NCBI GenBank assembly: GCA_944381515.1
Contig: CALWLM010000022.1
Coordinates: 1-64,000, forward strand
Length of the DNA stretch: 64,000 bases
Direction of reading: 5' to 3'
Source of the DNA: an uncultured Lachnospiraceae bacterium
GTDB lineage: Bacteria > Bacillota > Clostridia > Lachnospirales > Lachnospiraceae
The notes beneath the pieces were generated by a model, which did not search any database, had not been told where the DNA came from, and saw nothing but the letters and a program-made list of their open reading frames with translations. Positions 1-8,081 of the stretch are shown one piece after another. The position numbers and the translations under genes are program-made. Numbering within the stretch: the stretch's first letter is position 1; each line of letters starts with the position of its first letter.

Positions 1-170
1 GGTAAGCAGAAAGCTTGTTTTCCCGTTTTTTTGATGATTGAATTTATTCCAAACAGCATCTACTAAACATGGCTGCCTTACAGACAACGAATTTTTTTGC
101 TTCGGCATTTAATGCTAGAGTTATTACCCTATTCACTTTCAAATTAATAAAATTTAGCAGGAAAAAAGTT

Positions 171-500
171 ATGGGATTTTTTAACAAATTGTTTAAGGGA
201 CCGGAAATTGATATGGAAAAGAGTAATGCAAATAGGAAGAAAATGTGTACTTTATTTAACCATGTTGTAAAAGACGGGGACAATTATAGGCTGATTTTCG
301 GATATACTGAGGACGTGAGCCGCTTCAATTATGGATTTGTTCATGGAAGTAAAACGAAAATCGGAAATTTAATTGTGGGCTGGAACGAGGCCAGTCAAAC
401 AATTGTGGTCGTTCCCACGGTTCCCGAGCTTTCCGGCTGCGGTGACCCCATCTATTATCGCCGCTCCGAAATTCTGAAAGCCTTATATTTACTGGCTTAA
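171..500 (+). pseudogene. Truncated tandem copy of the 161-aa protein that follows
   Basis: This 109-codon frame begins with MGFFNKLFKGPEIDMEKSNA and is nearly identical over about 100 residues to the protein at 542-1027. After the shared RRSEILKA the copies part: this one ends at once with LYLLA and stop, while the second continues for about 55 residues. The start at 171 is chosen because it aligns with the start of copy two and has a purine-rich stretch (agcaggaaaaaag) before it; the frame is open further upstream but unsupported. The family is not recognised. The YRLIFGYTEDVSRFNYGFVH segment is shared, so any N-terminal domain is kept. It could be a non-functional duplicate or a shortened paralogue. 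It is AT-richer than the housekeeping genes further right. Confidence 0.6.
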
Positions 501-541
501 AGATTCCGAGAGATTATAATAAATGTTAAGGAGGACAAGTT

Positions 542-1027
542 ATGGGATTTTTTAGTAAGTTGCTTAAGGGTCCGGAAATTGACATGGAAAAAAGCAACGC
601 AAATGCAAAGAAAATGCGCGCTTTATTTAACCAGGTCGTTGAAGATGGGGAGAAATATAGGCTGATTTTCGGCTATACCGAGGACGTGAGCCGTTTCAAT
701 TATGGATTTGTTCATGGAGGCAAAACGAAAATCGGAAATTTAATTGTCGGCTGGAACGAGACCAGTCAAACGATTGTGGTCGTTCCCACGGTTCCCGATC
801 TTTCCGGTTGCGGCGATCCAGCCTGCTACCGCCGTTCTGAAATTTTAAAAGCCTACCGCAGCAAATACCCTACCGATGCTTTTATTATTTACCCCGACAA
901 AAAAGGGTATATCGGTATCAATGCCTATGACTGGCTGGAGGATGAAAAGCTGTATGTCTACGTGTCGCAGGATGAGGAGTTGGCCGCTTTTACCGACTTC
1001 TTTATGAACAGATTCGCAACAAAGTGA
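542..1027 (+). CDS. Hypothetical protein, full-length copy of the tandem pair
   Basis: A 161-residue soluble protein with no signal peptide or membrane segment. It starts at an ATG behind AAGGAGG (gttaaggaggacaagtt). I do not recognise the family. Visible features are a charged N terminus, a central beta-rich part containing KIGNLIVGWNE and TIVVVPTVP, and a C-terminal part (DAFIIYPDKKGYIGINAYDW) rich in aromatics that is missing from the truncated upstream copy. It lies 41 bases after that copy and about 185 bases before a DUF1266 gene on the same strand, so the three may form one accessory cassette. Small immunity-type or contact-system proteins of Firmicutes are often duplicated like this, but nothing in the sequence proves such a role. 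Confidence 0.75.
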   Translation: MGFFSKLLKGPEIDMEKSNANAKKMRALFNQVVEDGEKYRLIFGYTEDVSRFNYGFVHGGKTKIGNLIVGWNETSQTIVVVPTVPDLSGCGDPACYRRSEILKAYRSKYPTDAFIIYPDKKGYIGINAYDWLEDEKLYVYVSQDEELAAFTDFFMNRFATK

Positions 1028-1211
1028 AGGGACAAATGTCTTTGGGAGAAGTTGGAGCATTCCTGCCGTTTCTCGTGGCGGTATTTATATTTGGAAATCC
1101 GTAATTTCTTGATAAAAATAAACAAGATTAGGACGTATTAAAAAGCTATTTAAACGCCATCCGAAACATCCGGCATGGCATACTTTCCCACCTGACGAGG
1201 AGGACAAAAAA

Positions 1212-2393
1212 ATGATGGATATAAACGAAATTAGGAAACGGGCGCAGCAAGCCAGTGAGAGGGCCGCAGATGCGATGAAAAAGACTTTTGAGAAAAGCGA
1301 GGAACTGGTTAATAAAATCGAGGTTTCCAGTGATGAAAAAGAAGCATCTGCATCTGCCGCTGAGGCAGAGGAACAGATTCAGGCCAACACGGAGCGGCAA
1401 GTAGAAATTCTTGGTCAGCTATTAGGGGCCGATGGCCTGGCGCAAATGGCCGTCAACGAGGAACTATTACAAAAAATAGTAAATGAAAAAGTCGCCGAGG
1501 CTGCTTCTTCTACTACAGAAAACCTGATGGGGCAGCTGTTTGGAGAAGATATGGGCATACTCGCGGCGGCCCTGGAAATGCTGGAGATAGAGGATGCCGG
1601 CGAAGAGGATGAATCCGTATTAACTTTGGAGCTGGAGCAAAACCTTTTTACTGCCTTGGAAGAAACAATGGCCCGACTTGAATCCATTCCTGAGCCGGAA
1701 CCGATCCCTTACCAAAAAAATGATGAAAAGTGGGAACGCTTTGGCATCTTGCTGTCCGGTATTGTATCGACCCTTAACGGCCACGATCTGTATGGTATGG
1801 ATGTGGAGGCGCATACTCCTGTTATGGAACAGAAAGTCGTATCCCTTGTACGCCGCTCCTGGGGAATAAATGGCCGCAGCGATCTGCTGGATATGATCCG
1901 CTACTTAGCACAGGAGGGCTATATCCTGCGATATCAGCTCTATAGTGAGGCAGCCTCTCCAGAAGAACTGATGGACGAAACCATGGACGAGGATGACCGC
2001 GAGTCTGTCAGACGGGCATGGCGATTTGCCCAACGGTATAAAAATCAATATGCCCCTGGCTTTATGACCGGATGGGATATTGGACGGGCTGCAATGCTGG
2101 CCCGCTGGGGATGCTATTTAGGCTGGATCACAGAAAACGAGGCGGTTGGTATCCTCTGGGAGCTTTCACAAAAGGCTGCGGAGGAACTGCACAGCTGGCG
2201 TGAATTTGCTCAGTCCTATCTTTTTGGTGGTCTTATGTGGAAATTGCTGTGCGGTGACAGCTCTGCCGAAAGTTACTTAGGTTATATCGCAGACGCCGCC
2301 ACAGACCTTTTGATCGGAAAAGCAGAGCACGACAGCGGCCAATGGCGTGATTGCCCTTGGCCTGCACAGAGAAAAATCGGCTTCGTATTATAA
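1212..2393 (+). CDS. DUF1266 domain protein
   Basis: A 393-residue protein. Residues 1-60 are charged and probably coiled-coil (repeated A/E/K, KRAQQASERAADAMKK). Residues 60-160 are acidic and helical. The C-terminal 200 residues fit DUF1266, with the pattern RRAWRFAQRY, GWDIGRAAMLARWG, GWITENEAVGIL and WREFAQSYLFGGLMW. DUF1266 (E. coli YbeU/YbeR group) has no established activity and is often found near polymorphic-toxin or contact-dependent loci. The start has a strong site (gacgaggaggac) 7 bases before the ATG; a second ATG follows directly. No transmembrane segment is visible. The gene follows the tandem duplicated pair and may belong to the same acquired cassette, given the lower GC of this first 3 kb. 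Confidence 0.75.
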   Translation: MMDINEIRKRAQQASERAADAMKKTFEKSEELVNKIEVSSDEKEASASAAEAEEQIQANTERQVEILGQLLGADGLAQMAVNEELLQKIVNEKVAEAASSTTENLMGQLFGEDMGILAAALEMLEIEDAGEEDESVLTLELEQNLFTALEETMARLESIPEPEPIPYQKNDEKWERFGILLSGIVSTLNGHDLYGMDVEAHTPVMEQKVVSLVRRSWGINGRSDLLDMIRYLAQEGYILRYQLYSEAASPEELMDETMDEDDRESVRRAWRFAQRYKNQYAPGFMTGWDIGRAAMLARWGCYLGWITENEAVGILWELSQKAAEELHSWREFAQSYLFGGLMWKLLCGDSSAESYLGYIADAATDLLIGKAEHDSGQWRDCPWPAQRKIGFVL

Positions 2394-2997
2394 GTTCGTA
2401 ACTATATAAATCTACCATAAGTCTTTTGAAAACCTACCATTATTCAGCAGGCGCCAGCGGAAACGGTATATAAAAACACTGAGCTGGCGTCTGCGTTTAT
2501 GTATATGCGTTAATGTATGTGATTTTACCGAATATTTCTTCTACAATTACAGAATAAACTCTAACAATTCATGCGGAGCGCAATATATAAGACCAATATC
2601 CTCTAATCTTGAAGCATAACTAAATAAGAATCTAAAATAATTTTCTAATTCGGAGTAATATAACATAAAGTTGATTTTAGGGTTTTGCAATGCAAAAAAT
2701 TTTTATGGAACGGGGAAAAAGCTTTCTGTAATATTTCCGTGATACTGTGATACTTCTGTGATACATGGGAATTGGTTTACTTGCTGCGATTTGAGTAAGC
2801 TTAGATGCCATCGTCTATTTCATTGCCGATAGAAAGATAAGTTTGTTATAGACCTGACTATATTATACACCCATTTTATGGAATTGGAAACAGGTTTTTG
2901 GGTAAGTTTTCTATTTTTGTGAATTATTAGTAAAAACATGCCTCTGTATTCTTTAATGCCTTTAAAATGCATTTAAAAGCTGCTCCTGCACCTGCAC
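2394..2997. other. AT-rich intergenic region with one inverted repeat
   Basis: About 600 bases without a convincing gene. The only clear structure is an imperfect 12-bp inverted repeat (gcaggcgccagc at 2447-2458 and gctggcgtctgc at 2483-2494, one G-U type mismatch, 24-base loop), which could end transcription of the DUF1266 gene although the T-run after it is weak. The rest is AT-rich with several short T and A runs; I see nothing more in it. Confidence 0.4.
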
Positions 2998-3025
2998 AAA
3001 AAAAGAACAGACCATCAAGGTCTGT
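2998..3025 (-). terminator. Rho-independent terminator of tRNA-Leu
   Basis: On the minus strand a perfect 7-bp stem (ACAGACC / GGTCTGT, 5-base loop, 3007-3025) is followed by TC and then a run of seven T (complement of 2998-3004). It lies 24 bases past the 3' end of the tRNA gene. Confidence 0.9.
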
Positions 3026-3048
3026 CCTGATCTAATCTGAATTCGAAT

Positions 3049-3132
3049 GCAGTTGGAGGGACTTGAACCCTCACGAGCGTAATGCTCACATGAACCTGAA
3101 TCATGCGCGTATGCCAATTCCGCCACAACTGC
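3049..3132 (-). tRNA. tRNA-Leu (anticodon CAG)
   Basis: 84 nt. The acceptor arms GCAGTTG and CAACTGC pair perfectly. The anticodon stem is CATGA/TCATG around loop TTCAGGT, giving anticodon CAG, which reads CUG. The long variable arm (GAGCATTACGCTC) marks a class II tRNA, consistent with leucine. The T arm is GAGGGTTCAAGTCCCTC. The 3' CCA is not encoded. It reads CUG codons, which are frequent in this GC-balanced genome. Confidence 0.97.
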
Positions 3133-3156
3133 AGAGCACTTTCAAAGCGCTCTATT

Positions 3157-3185
3157 ATAATAATACCTTTCCCGCTAAATGTCAA
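3157..3185 (-). promoter_or_regulatory. Promoter of tRNA-Leu
   Basis: Minus strand TTGACA (3180-3185), 17-bp spacer, TATTAT (3157-3162), then about 25 bases to the mature tRNA 5' end. A TATAAT overlaps 3 bases further on. A consensus -35 and good spacing make this a likely sigma-A promoter. Confidence 0.75.
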
Positions 3186-3269
3186 GCGGTTTTTTAAGAA
3201 ATTTACCGGATCAATTATTCATCCATTTTTTGTAATTTTCTTGTGGTTTTCCCGCAGCCCACGCAGTCT

Positions 3270-4538
3270 TTACATTCCCCACACAAACCAGGTAAACAGA
3301 TATCCGGCCACCACGGCGGTCAGGGTAAAGGGTACGCCGACCCGCAGGAAATCTGAATTCTTCACCTCATAACCGGCCTTGCGCAGGATACCGATACCGG
3401 TAATATTGGCAGAAGCGCCTACCGGCGTCAGATTTCCTCCCAGCGTAGCTCCGGTGAGCAGGCCGAAATACAAAACGTAAGGCTCCACGCCCATCATGCC
3501 CGCCATTCCCTGTACCACGGGAAGCATCGTGGCCACATAGGGGATATTGTCGATAAAGGCGGAGAAAAACACGCTGGCCCAGACGATCAGCGTATAGGCC
3601 AAAAACAGATTATCGCCGCTGATCTTTACAAAGATGCCGGCCACCGCATCGATGACGCCTGCTTCGGTAATTCCTCCGATTATAATAAACAGACCGAACA
3701 GCAGAAGCAGAGTGGTATAATCGATATCTTTGATGGGTCTAAATACCTTCTTAATATCACGGGTGCGCAGATACGTATAGACAAGTCCCACCACCATCAG
3801 TCCCATGCAGATCAGTCCATTGGTGATCGAGGGCTTGTTGGGGATAAAGGAAGCGCAGATCAGCAGAACCACCGTTCCCACCAGCAATATGGTCGGCACA
3901 TAGTCCGTCACCTTCGCCCGCTCCGACACGCTCACGCTGCCGGTCTCCTTGCGAAACAGCCAAAGCAGAACGATGGCCGACAGCACAGCTCCCAGCTCCA
4001 CTGCCCAGAAAATACCCGGTTTCCCCTGAAACCAGAAGAAATCCAGAAAATCCATTCTCGCATAACCGCCCAGCAGAATCGAAGTGGTATCGCCCACCAG
4101 CGTGGCCGCTCCCTGCAGATTGGAGGAGACAGCGATGGAAATAATCACCGGCACGGGATTGATTTTAAGCCGTTCCGACACAGCCAGCGCCACCGGCGCT
4201 ACCATCAGCACAGTGGCCACATTGTCCACAAAGGCGGATACGATTCCGGCAAACAAAGCCAAAAACACCACCGCCCATTTCACATTCGGCGTACGCTCCA
4301 AAATCAGATCCGCCAGCAGCGAGGGCATATTCGAGTCAATAAAGAGAGACACGATTCCCATAGTCCCCGCAATCATCATCAGCACATTAAAATCCACAGC
4401 TCCCAGCACATCGCCCACAGGCAAAATACCGAGAAGAACAAAAAGCGCCGCAGAAATCAGCGCCACCCAGGCTCTCTTATCGGACAGAGCCAAAAGTCCC
4501 ACATAAGTAAGGATAAACAAAATCAATGCCAGTATCAT
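3270..4538 (-). CDS. ArsB/NhaD-superfamily anion/cation permease
   Basis: A 422-residue integral membrane protein with about ten to twelve hydrophobic segments. It fits the ion-transporter (IT) superfamily, ArsB/NhaD/SLC13-like branch: two inverted halves each carry a family signature, SAFVDNVATVLMVAPVALAV near residue 105 and SAFIDNIPYVATMLPV near residue 335, and each half has a polar hairpin loop (NLQGAATLVGDTTS; GGNLTPVGASANITG). Family members move arsenite, Na+/H+ or organic anions; the substrate cannot be read from sequence. Length is typical. The start has GAAAGGGAACG upstream. It has its own promoter-like sequence and sits downstream of hflX on the same strand, separated by about 200 bases, so it is probably a single-gene unit. 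Confidence 0.85.
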   Translation of the reverse strand: MILALILFILTYVGLLALSDKRAWVALISAALFVLLGILPVGDVLGAVDFNVLMMIAGTMGIVSLFIDSNMPSLLADLILERTPNVKWAVVFLALFAGIVSAFVDNVATVLMVAPVALAVSERLKINPVPVIISIAVSSNLQGAATLVGDTTSILLGGYARMDFLDFFWFQGKPGIFWAVELGAVLSAIVLLWLFRKETGSVSVSERAKVTDYVPTILLVGTVVLLICASFIPNKPSITNGLICMGLMVVGLVYTYLRTRDIKKVFRPIKDIDYTTLLLLFGLFIIIGGITEAGVIDAVAGIFVKISGDNLFLAYTLIVWASVFFSAFIDNIPYVATMLPVVQGMAGMMGVEPYVLYFGLLTGATLGGNLTPVGASANITGIGILRKAGYEVKNSDFLRVGVPFTLTAVVAGYLFTWFVWGM

Positions 4539-4609
4539 GTTTTTTCGTTCCCTTTCATTTGTAAACCTTTTCTTTTGCAGCCTTCACAAACCGAAAGCGC
4601 GACCCCTTT

Positions 4610-4638
4610 ATCATAGCATATGCTTCTTTAAAAGCCAA
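4610..4638 (-). promoter_or_regulatory. Probable promoter of the permease gene
   Basis: Minus strand TTGGCT (4633-4638), 17-bp spacer, TATGAT (4610-4615), 71 bases before the permease start. The -35 matches four of six consensus positions. Confidence 0.5.
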
Positions 4639-4662
4639 GCCAAAAATGACCTTTTTCGACAT

Positions 4663-4697
4663 AATTAAAGGACATTTCATTAGAATGCCCTTTAATT
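4663..4697 (-). terminator. Inverted repeat after hflX, possible terminator
   Basis: An imperfect stem of about 15 bp (AATTAAAGGGCATTC with GAAATGTCCTTTAATT on the minus strand, 4-base loop) lies 40 bases past the hflX stop and before the permease promoter. It lacks a good T-run, so termination is plausible but not certain. Confidence 0.4.
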
Positions 4698-4736
4698 AAC
4701 AAATATTCTGACAAAATATAAACAGGCGTCCGCTAA

Positions 4737-5972
4737 CTATACACGGTCAATAAACTCGATGGGAATATATCCCGTCACCGCCACTCCTTCATCCAGATAT
4801 TCTTCGCTGCAAAGCTGTCCGTATTTGCGGAAATACTGAGCCTTCCCCGCATCCCGATAGAGATAAAATCTTTCCACGTAGATTTTTCGCTGCCGCAGAA
4901 TATCCGAGAGCAGCTGGGATATATCCGGCAGCCCCTCTCCGGTGGCGGCGGAAATCCTGAGCGTATAGTCCGCCTGCAAATCCCGAATGTTCCGGTCGCA
5001 GCCAGGTCGGTCGCATTTATTAAACAGCGTCACCACCGTCTTGTCCGTGACCTCCAGGCTGCGCAGCGTCTCATAAACCACATGCATCTGCACATCCGCC
5101 TGCGGATTGGAGCAGTCCACCACGTGAAGAATGATGTCCGCATACCTGGCCTCCTCCAGCGTGCTCTTAAACGCCTCAATCAAATGATGGGGCAGCTTGC
5201 GGATAAAGCCGACCGTATCCGTCAGCAGTATGGACTCTCCCCCAGGCAGGGCGAGACTGCGGGTTGTGGGGTCCAGCGTTGCAAAAAGCTTATCCTCCGA
5301 CAAAACAGCCGCCCCTGTTAACGCGTTTAAAAGAGTGGATTTGCCCGCATTGGTATAGCCGACTATGGCGGCCACCGGCATATGATTGTTTTTTCGTTTC
5401 TGCCTCGTCACCGTGCGGTGGCGCTCAATGTCCTTCAGCTCCCCTTTCAGCCAGGAAATTCTCTCATGGATTCGCCGGCGGTCCACCTCCAGCTTGGTCT
5501 CGCCCGGTCCTCTGGTGCCGATGCCTCCGCCCAGTCGGGACAGCGACTCTCGCAGCCCTACCAGCCGGGCTGCCCGGTATTTCAGCTGCGCCAGCTCCAC
5601 CTGAATCTTCCCTTCTCTGGTAGTGGCCCTGGCCGCAAAGATGTCCAGAATCACCAGCGTTCTGTCCATCACCTTAACCTCCAGCATGGCTTCCAGGTTG
5701 CGAAGCTGAATCGGAGAAAGTTCATCGTCACAGATAATACCGGTGGCCTCGGTCTCCCAGATTTTGTCCTTGACCTCCTCAATCTTGCCCTTGCCAAGAT
5801 AGGTACCCGGGTCCGGCTGTTCTCTGTTTTGGATCACGCGTCCCACCGTCTCGGCTCCGGCCGTACCGGCCAGCTGCTCCAGCTCGTCGAGGCATTGCCG
5901 GGCGTCGTCCCCATCTGCCAGCTGCACCCCCACCAGGATCACTCTCTCCTTTGCCTGTTTTGTATCATACAT
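4737..5972 (-). CDS. hflX: GTPase HflX
   Basis: A 411-residue ribosome-associated GTPase that can split stalled 70S ribosomes. The N-terminal HflX domain ends in the family signature GGGIGTRGPGETKLEVDRRR. A coiled stretch follows, then the G domain: G1 GYTNAGKST, G3 DTVGFIRKLP, G4 NKCD. The frame is open 20 codons upstream of the chosen ATG, but only the ATG at 5972 has a site (GAGGTGAAAGG), and the upstream extension would run through a terminator hairpin (5990-6038), so the shorter form is preferred. Length is normal for the family. It is the last gene of the minus-strand group dut, TPR lipoprotein, hflX. Confidence 0.95.
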   Translation of the reverse strand: MYDTKQAKERVILVGVQLADGDDARQCLDELEQLAGTAGAETVGRVIQNREQPDPGTYLGKGKIEEVKDKIWETEATGIICDDELSPIQLRNLEAMLEVKVMDRTLVILDIFAARATTREGKIQVELAQLKYRAARLVGLRESLSRLGGGIGTRGPGETKLEVDRRRIHERISWLKGELKDIERHRTVTRQKRKNNHMPVAAIVGYTNAGKSTLLNALTGAAVLSEDKLFATLDPTTRSLALPGGESILLTDTVGFIRKLPHHLIEAFKSTLEEARYADIILHVVDCSNPQADVQMHVVYETLRSLEVTDKTVVTLFNKCDRPGCDRNIRDLQADYTLRISAATGEGLPDISQLLSDILRQRKIYVERFYLYRDAGKAQYFRKYGQLCSEEYLDEGVAVTGYIPIEFIDRV

Positions 5973-5989
5973 ACCTTTCACCTCTGCGC

Positions 5990-6038
5990 AAAAATCGAAA
6001 AAGGGACATGCTGCGGCGCATGGCGCCGGCACATCCCC
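5990..6038 (-). terminator. Terminator-like hairpin just upstream of hflX
   Basis: On the minus strand a GC-rich hairpin (inner stem CGGCGC/GCGCCG with outer GGG/CCC pairing, 6003-6038) is followed by TTTTTCGATTTTT (complement of 5990-6002). It ends only 17 bases before the hflX ATG and leaves no room for a promoter after it, so hflX must be transcribed through it or from a promoter inside or before it. Confidence 0.75.
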
Positions 6039-6055
6039 ATTCTGTCATTTGGTTT

Positions 6056-7207
6056 CTATCTGGTTCGCAGGAAAGCCATTTCCTTATCCAGCGCATCGCT
6101 GGTGCCATAAAGAGCCACATAGGACTCAAAGCTGGCAAGAGCTTCGGAGAACCGATCCAGCCGCTCATAGCACAGCGCCTGCATATAAAGCATCTCCCGC
6201 CGGTAGCTTCCTCCATCCAGCGCAAGGCCCTTGCCCAGATAATCCAGGGACTCTTCGTATTCCTCCATACTGAACATGCACATACCCATCTGATAATACA
6301 CGTCGGGATTCTCTCCCCCCTGCTCCAATGCCTGGGAGAGAGCCGCAGCACAGCTCTCGCTGTCGCCCTGAGCCTGATAGCACAGACCAATATAAATCAA
6401 AGTTTCCACATCCGCACTGTCCCGCACATACTCAAATTCTGCTAAAGCAGTGCTGTAATCTCCCAGCAGGAAATGGATCATTCCCCTGTATTTATGAGAG
6501 TCCGCCGTGTTATCCGCAATCGTCAGCGCATTCTGCAAATACTGCACGCCCGTATCCGTCTGCCCGGCTGCCGCCAGACGGTAATAGCAGTTCAGATACA
6601 GACTATAATCGGTGGGAGAAAGTTTCACCGCCTGATCCAGGTCCGCCGTACCGGCTTCGATGTCTCCTCCTCCTATTTTGGCCGCTCCCCGCAGATAATA
6701 TAACTGGGATTCTTCCCCTTTTGTTTCCAGAAGCACCGTGTAGGTCTCAATGGCGCCCTCGTAGTCGCCCCCGCGCATCTGCGTCTCGCCCCGATACAAA
6801 AGGATGTCATACTCTGCCTCGCTGACCCGGCCCGACTCACAGGCCAGGGCTGCATTGAACGCGCCTACGGCCTCGTCATATTTCTCCGCCTCCATGTAGG
6901 CAATGCCCTTACCCCGATAAGCGCTCTGGCAGCTCCCATCCAGGCGCAAGGCGCTGTCAAAGCAGCTTTGGGCGCTGTCATAATCCTCCAGCTCCAGATA
7001 GGCCATACCCTGATTGACATAATAATCCGGGTTCTGATTATCCGCCACAATGGCATTGGCAAAGGAATCCACCGCCTGGGAATAATCTCCGTTTGCATAG
7101 TTCGAAAGCCCCGCCTCATTATAGCTTCCCGCCTCCGAACCGCAGGCAGACATAAGCCAAACGCCTGCGCTGACCGCCGCCAGGGCTATCCATCTGCGAA
7201 TTCTCAT
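6056..7207 (-). CDS. TPR-repeat lipoprotein
   Basis: A 383-residue exported protein. Residues 1-22 form a lipoprotein signal (RR start, hydrophobic core, lipobox LMSAC). The remainder is a run of about nine tetratricopeptide repeats, shown by recurring patterns such as GLSNYANGDYSQAVDSFANA, GMAYLELEDYDSAQSCFDSA and GIAYMEAEKYDEAVGAFNAA. TPR lipoproteins act as protein-interaction scaffolds on the outer face of the membrane; the partner is not evident. It starts 14 bases after dut with a good site (AAGGAGGGCC) and is followed by a strong terminator before hflX, so dut and this gene probably share a transcript. Confidence 0.85.
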   Translation of the reverse strand: MRIRRWIALAAVSAGVWLMSACGSEAGSYNEAGLSNYANGDYSQAVDSFANAIVADNQNPDYYVNQGMAYLELEDYDSAQSCFDSALRLDGSCQSAYRGKGIAYMEAEKYDEAVGAFNAALACESGRVSEAEYDILLYRGETQMRGGDYEGAIETYTVLLETKGEESQLYYLRGAAKIGGGDIEAGTADLDQAVKLSPTDYSLYLNCYYRLAAAGQTDTGVQYLQNALTIADNTADSHKYRGMIHFLLGDYSTALAEFEYVRDSADVETLIYIGLCYQAQGDSESCAAALSQALEQGGENPDVYYQMGMCMFSMEEYEESLDYLGKGLALDGGSYRREMLYMQALCYERLDRFSEALASFESYVALYGTSDALDKEMAFLRTR

Positions 7208-7221
7208 ATGGCCCTCCTTTC

Positions 7222-7659
7222 TCAGCTGATCCCTGTGCTGCCAAAGCCGCCCCGGTCCGTCCCAGTTAAGTGCTCTGTTTCCTCAAAAGAGACCGGCGGC
7301 TGATTTTTCACAATTCGGAACTGGCAGATCCGGTCGTTTACATGGATACAGGTATCCTGCATGGCAATGGCAGGAAAATACCAGATGTCGTTGTCGCCGC
7401 AGTAGCTGCCGTCTACCACGCCCATGTGATTGGCCTGAATCACGCCAAAATTTTTAAAGGTACTGCTGCGGGGAACAATATGCGCCTCATAGCCCTCCGG
7501 CAGCTTCATGGCTACTCCCAGACTAATCAGGCGAAACTCTCCCTGCCGCATCTCCACATCCTCCGCTGCCCGCAGGTCAATCCAGTCCGACTTGCCGTCG
7601 ATATAACAGAGCTTGTCGATCCGATCGCTGACATAGCGAATCTGTATGGTTTCCTTCAT
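7222..7659 (-). CDS. dut: dUTP diphosphatase
   Basis: A 145-residue enzyme that hydrolyses dUTP to dUMP and pyrophosphate, keeping uracil out of DNA and supplying dUMP for dTMP synthesis. The trimeric dUTPase motifs are present in order: motif 1 around DLRAAED, motif 2 [10 protein letters not shown], motif 3 [14 protein letters not shown] with the catalytic Asp, motif 4 DRICQFRI, motif 5 RGGFGSTG. The frame is open 23 codons upstream, but that stretch is the 3' end of the RNase P RNA gene. The ATG at 7659 has AGGAG nine bases before it and gives the normal family length. It begins 27 bases after rnpB, with no terminator visible between them. Confidence 0.95.
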   Translation of the reverse strand: MKETIQIRYVSDRIDKLCYIDGKSDWIDLRAAEDVEMRQGEFRLISLGVAMKLPEGYEAHIVPRSSTFKNFGVIQANHMGVVDGSYCGDNDIWYFPAIAMQDTCIHVNDRICQFRIVKNQPPVSFEETEHLTGTDRGGFGSTGIS

Positions 7660-7685
7660 TTGTATATACTCCTGTTTTTTAATGC

Positions 7686-8036
7686 AGATGAGTGGAACGA
7701 TAAGCCGGGTTCTGTCGTGAATGATCATCTATCTAGGCCTGATGTTGCCACCAGGCTCCAGCGACCTACCCGAAAGCAGACGGGCCGCCTTATGCTTTCT
7801 GTTTGGTCTTGCTTCGGATGGGGCTTGCATGTGCCCGCCCTGTTACCAGGACGGCGGTAGTCTCTTACACTGCCTTTCCACCCTTACCTGACGAGTCAGG
7901 CGGTTTATTTCTGTTGCGCTATCCTTAGGGTCACCCCCACCGGCCGTTAACCGGCATCCTGCCCTGTGAAGCCCGGACTTTCCTCACCTGCCACCTTGCG
8001 GTGCCTGCAGCCGCGATCATTTGTCCCACTCATTGC
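7686..8036 (-). ncRNA. rnpB: RNase P RNA (class A)
   Basis: About 350 nt on the minus strand. Conserved elements are in the right order: GAGGAAAGTCCGGGCTTC near the 5' end (P4/J), GGTGACCCTAAGGATAGCGCAACAGAAA (split here by me as GGGTGACC and GCGCAACAGAAA), GGGTGGAAAGGCAG, and AGAACCCGGCTTAT near the 3' end, pairing back to form P4. The ends pair as P1 (ATGAGTGG with CCACTCAT), which sets the borders. This is the catalytic RNA that removes tRNA 5' leaders. A promoter lies upstream at 8044-8072. No terminator separates it from dut. Confidence 0.95.
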
Positions 8037-8043
8037 TTTACTG

Positions 8044-8072
8044 ATTTTAGCATAAAAAGCGGGGTTTGTAAA
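8044..8072 (-). promoter_or_regulatory. Promoter of rnpB
   Basis: Minus strand TTTACA (8067-8072), 17-bp spacer, TAAAAT (8044-8049). The predicted start, about 7 bases on (8036-8037), matches the 5' end inferred from the P1 stem. Confidence 0.75.
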
Positions 8073-8081
8073 CGAAGTTTG

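Noticed and set aside
1036-1104. A 22-residue hydrophobic ORF (starts MSLGEVGAFLPFLVAVF)
   Set aside because: Only a weak ribosome site, no homologue known to me, and the length is expected by chance. It could be a membrane peptide but is not supported.
3049-3132. tRNA-Leu as an integration site for the left cassette
   Set aside because: No integrase gene and no second copy of the tRNA 3' end were seen in the window; the idea stays untested.
7660-7728. N-terminal extension of the dUTPase
   Set aside because: It overlaps the conserved 3' end of the RNase P RNA and the ATG at 7659 has the ribosome site and gives the normal length.
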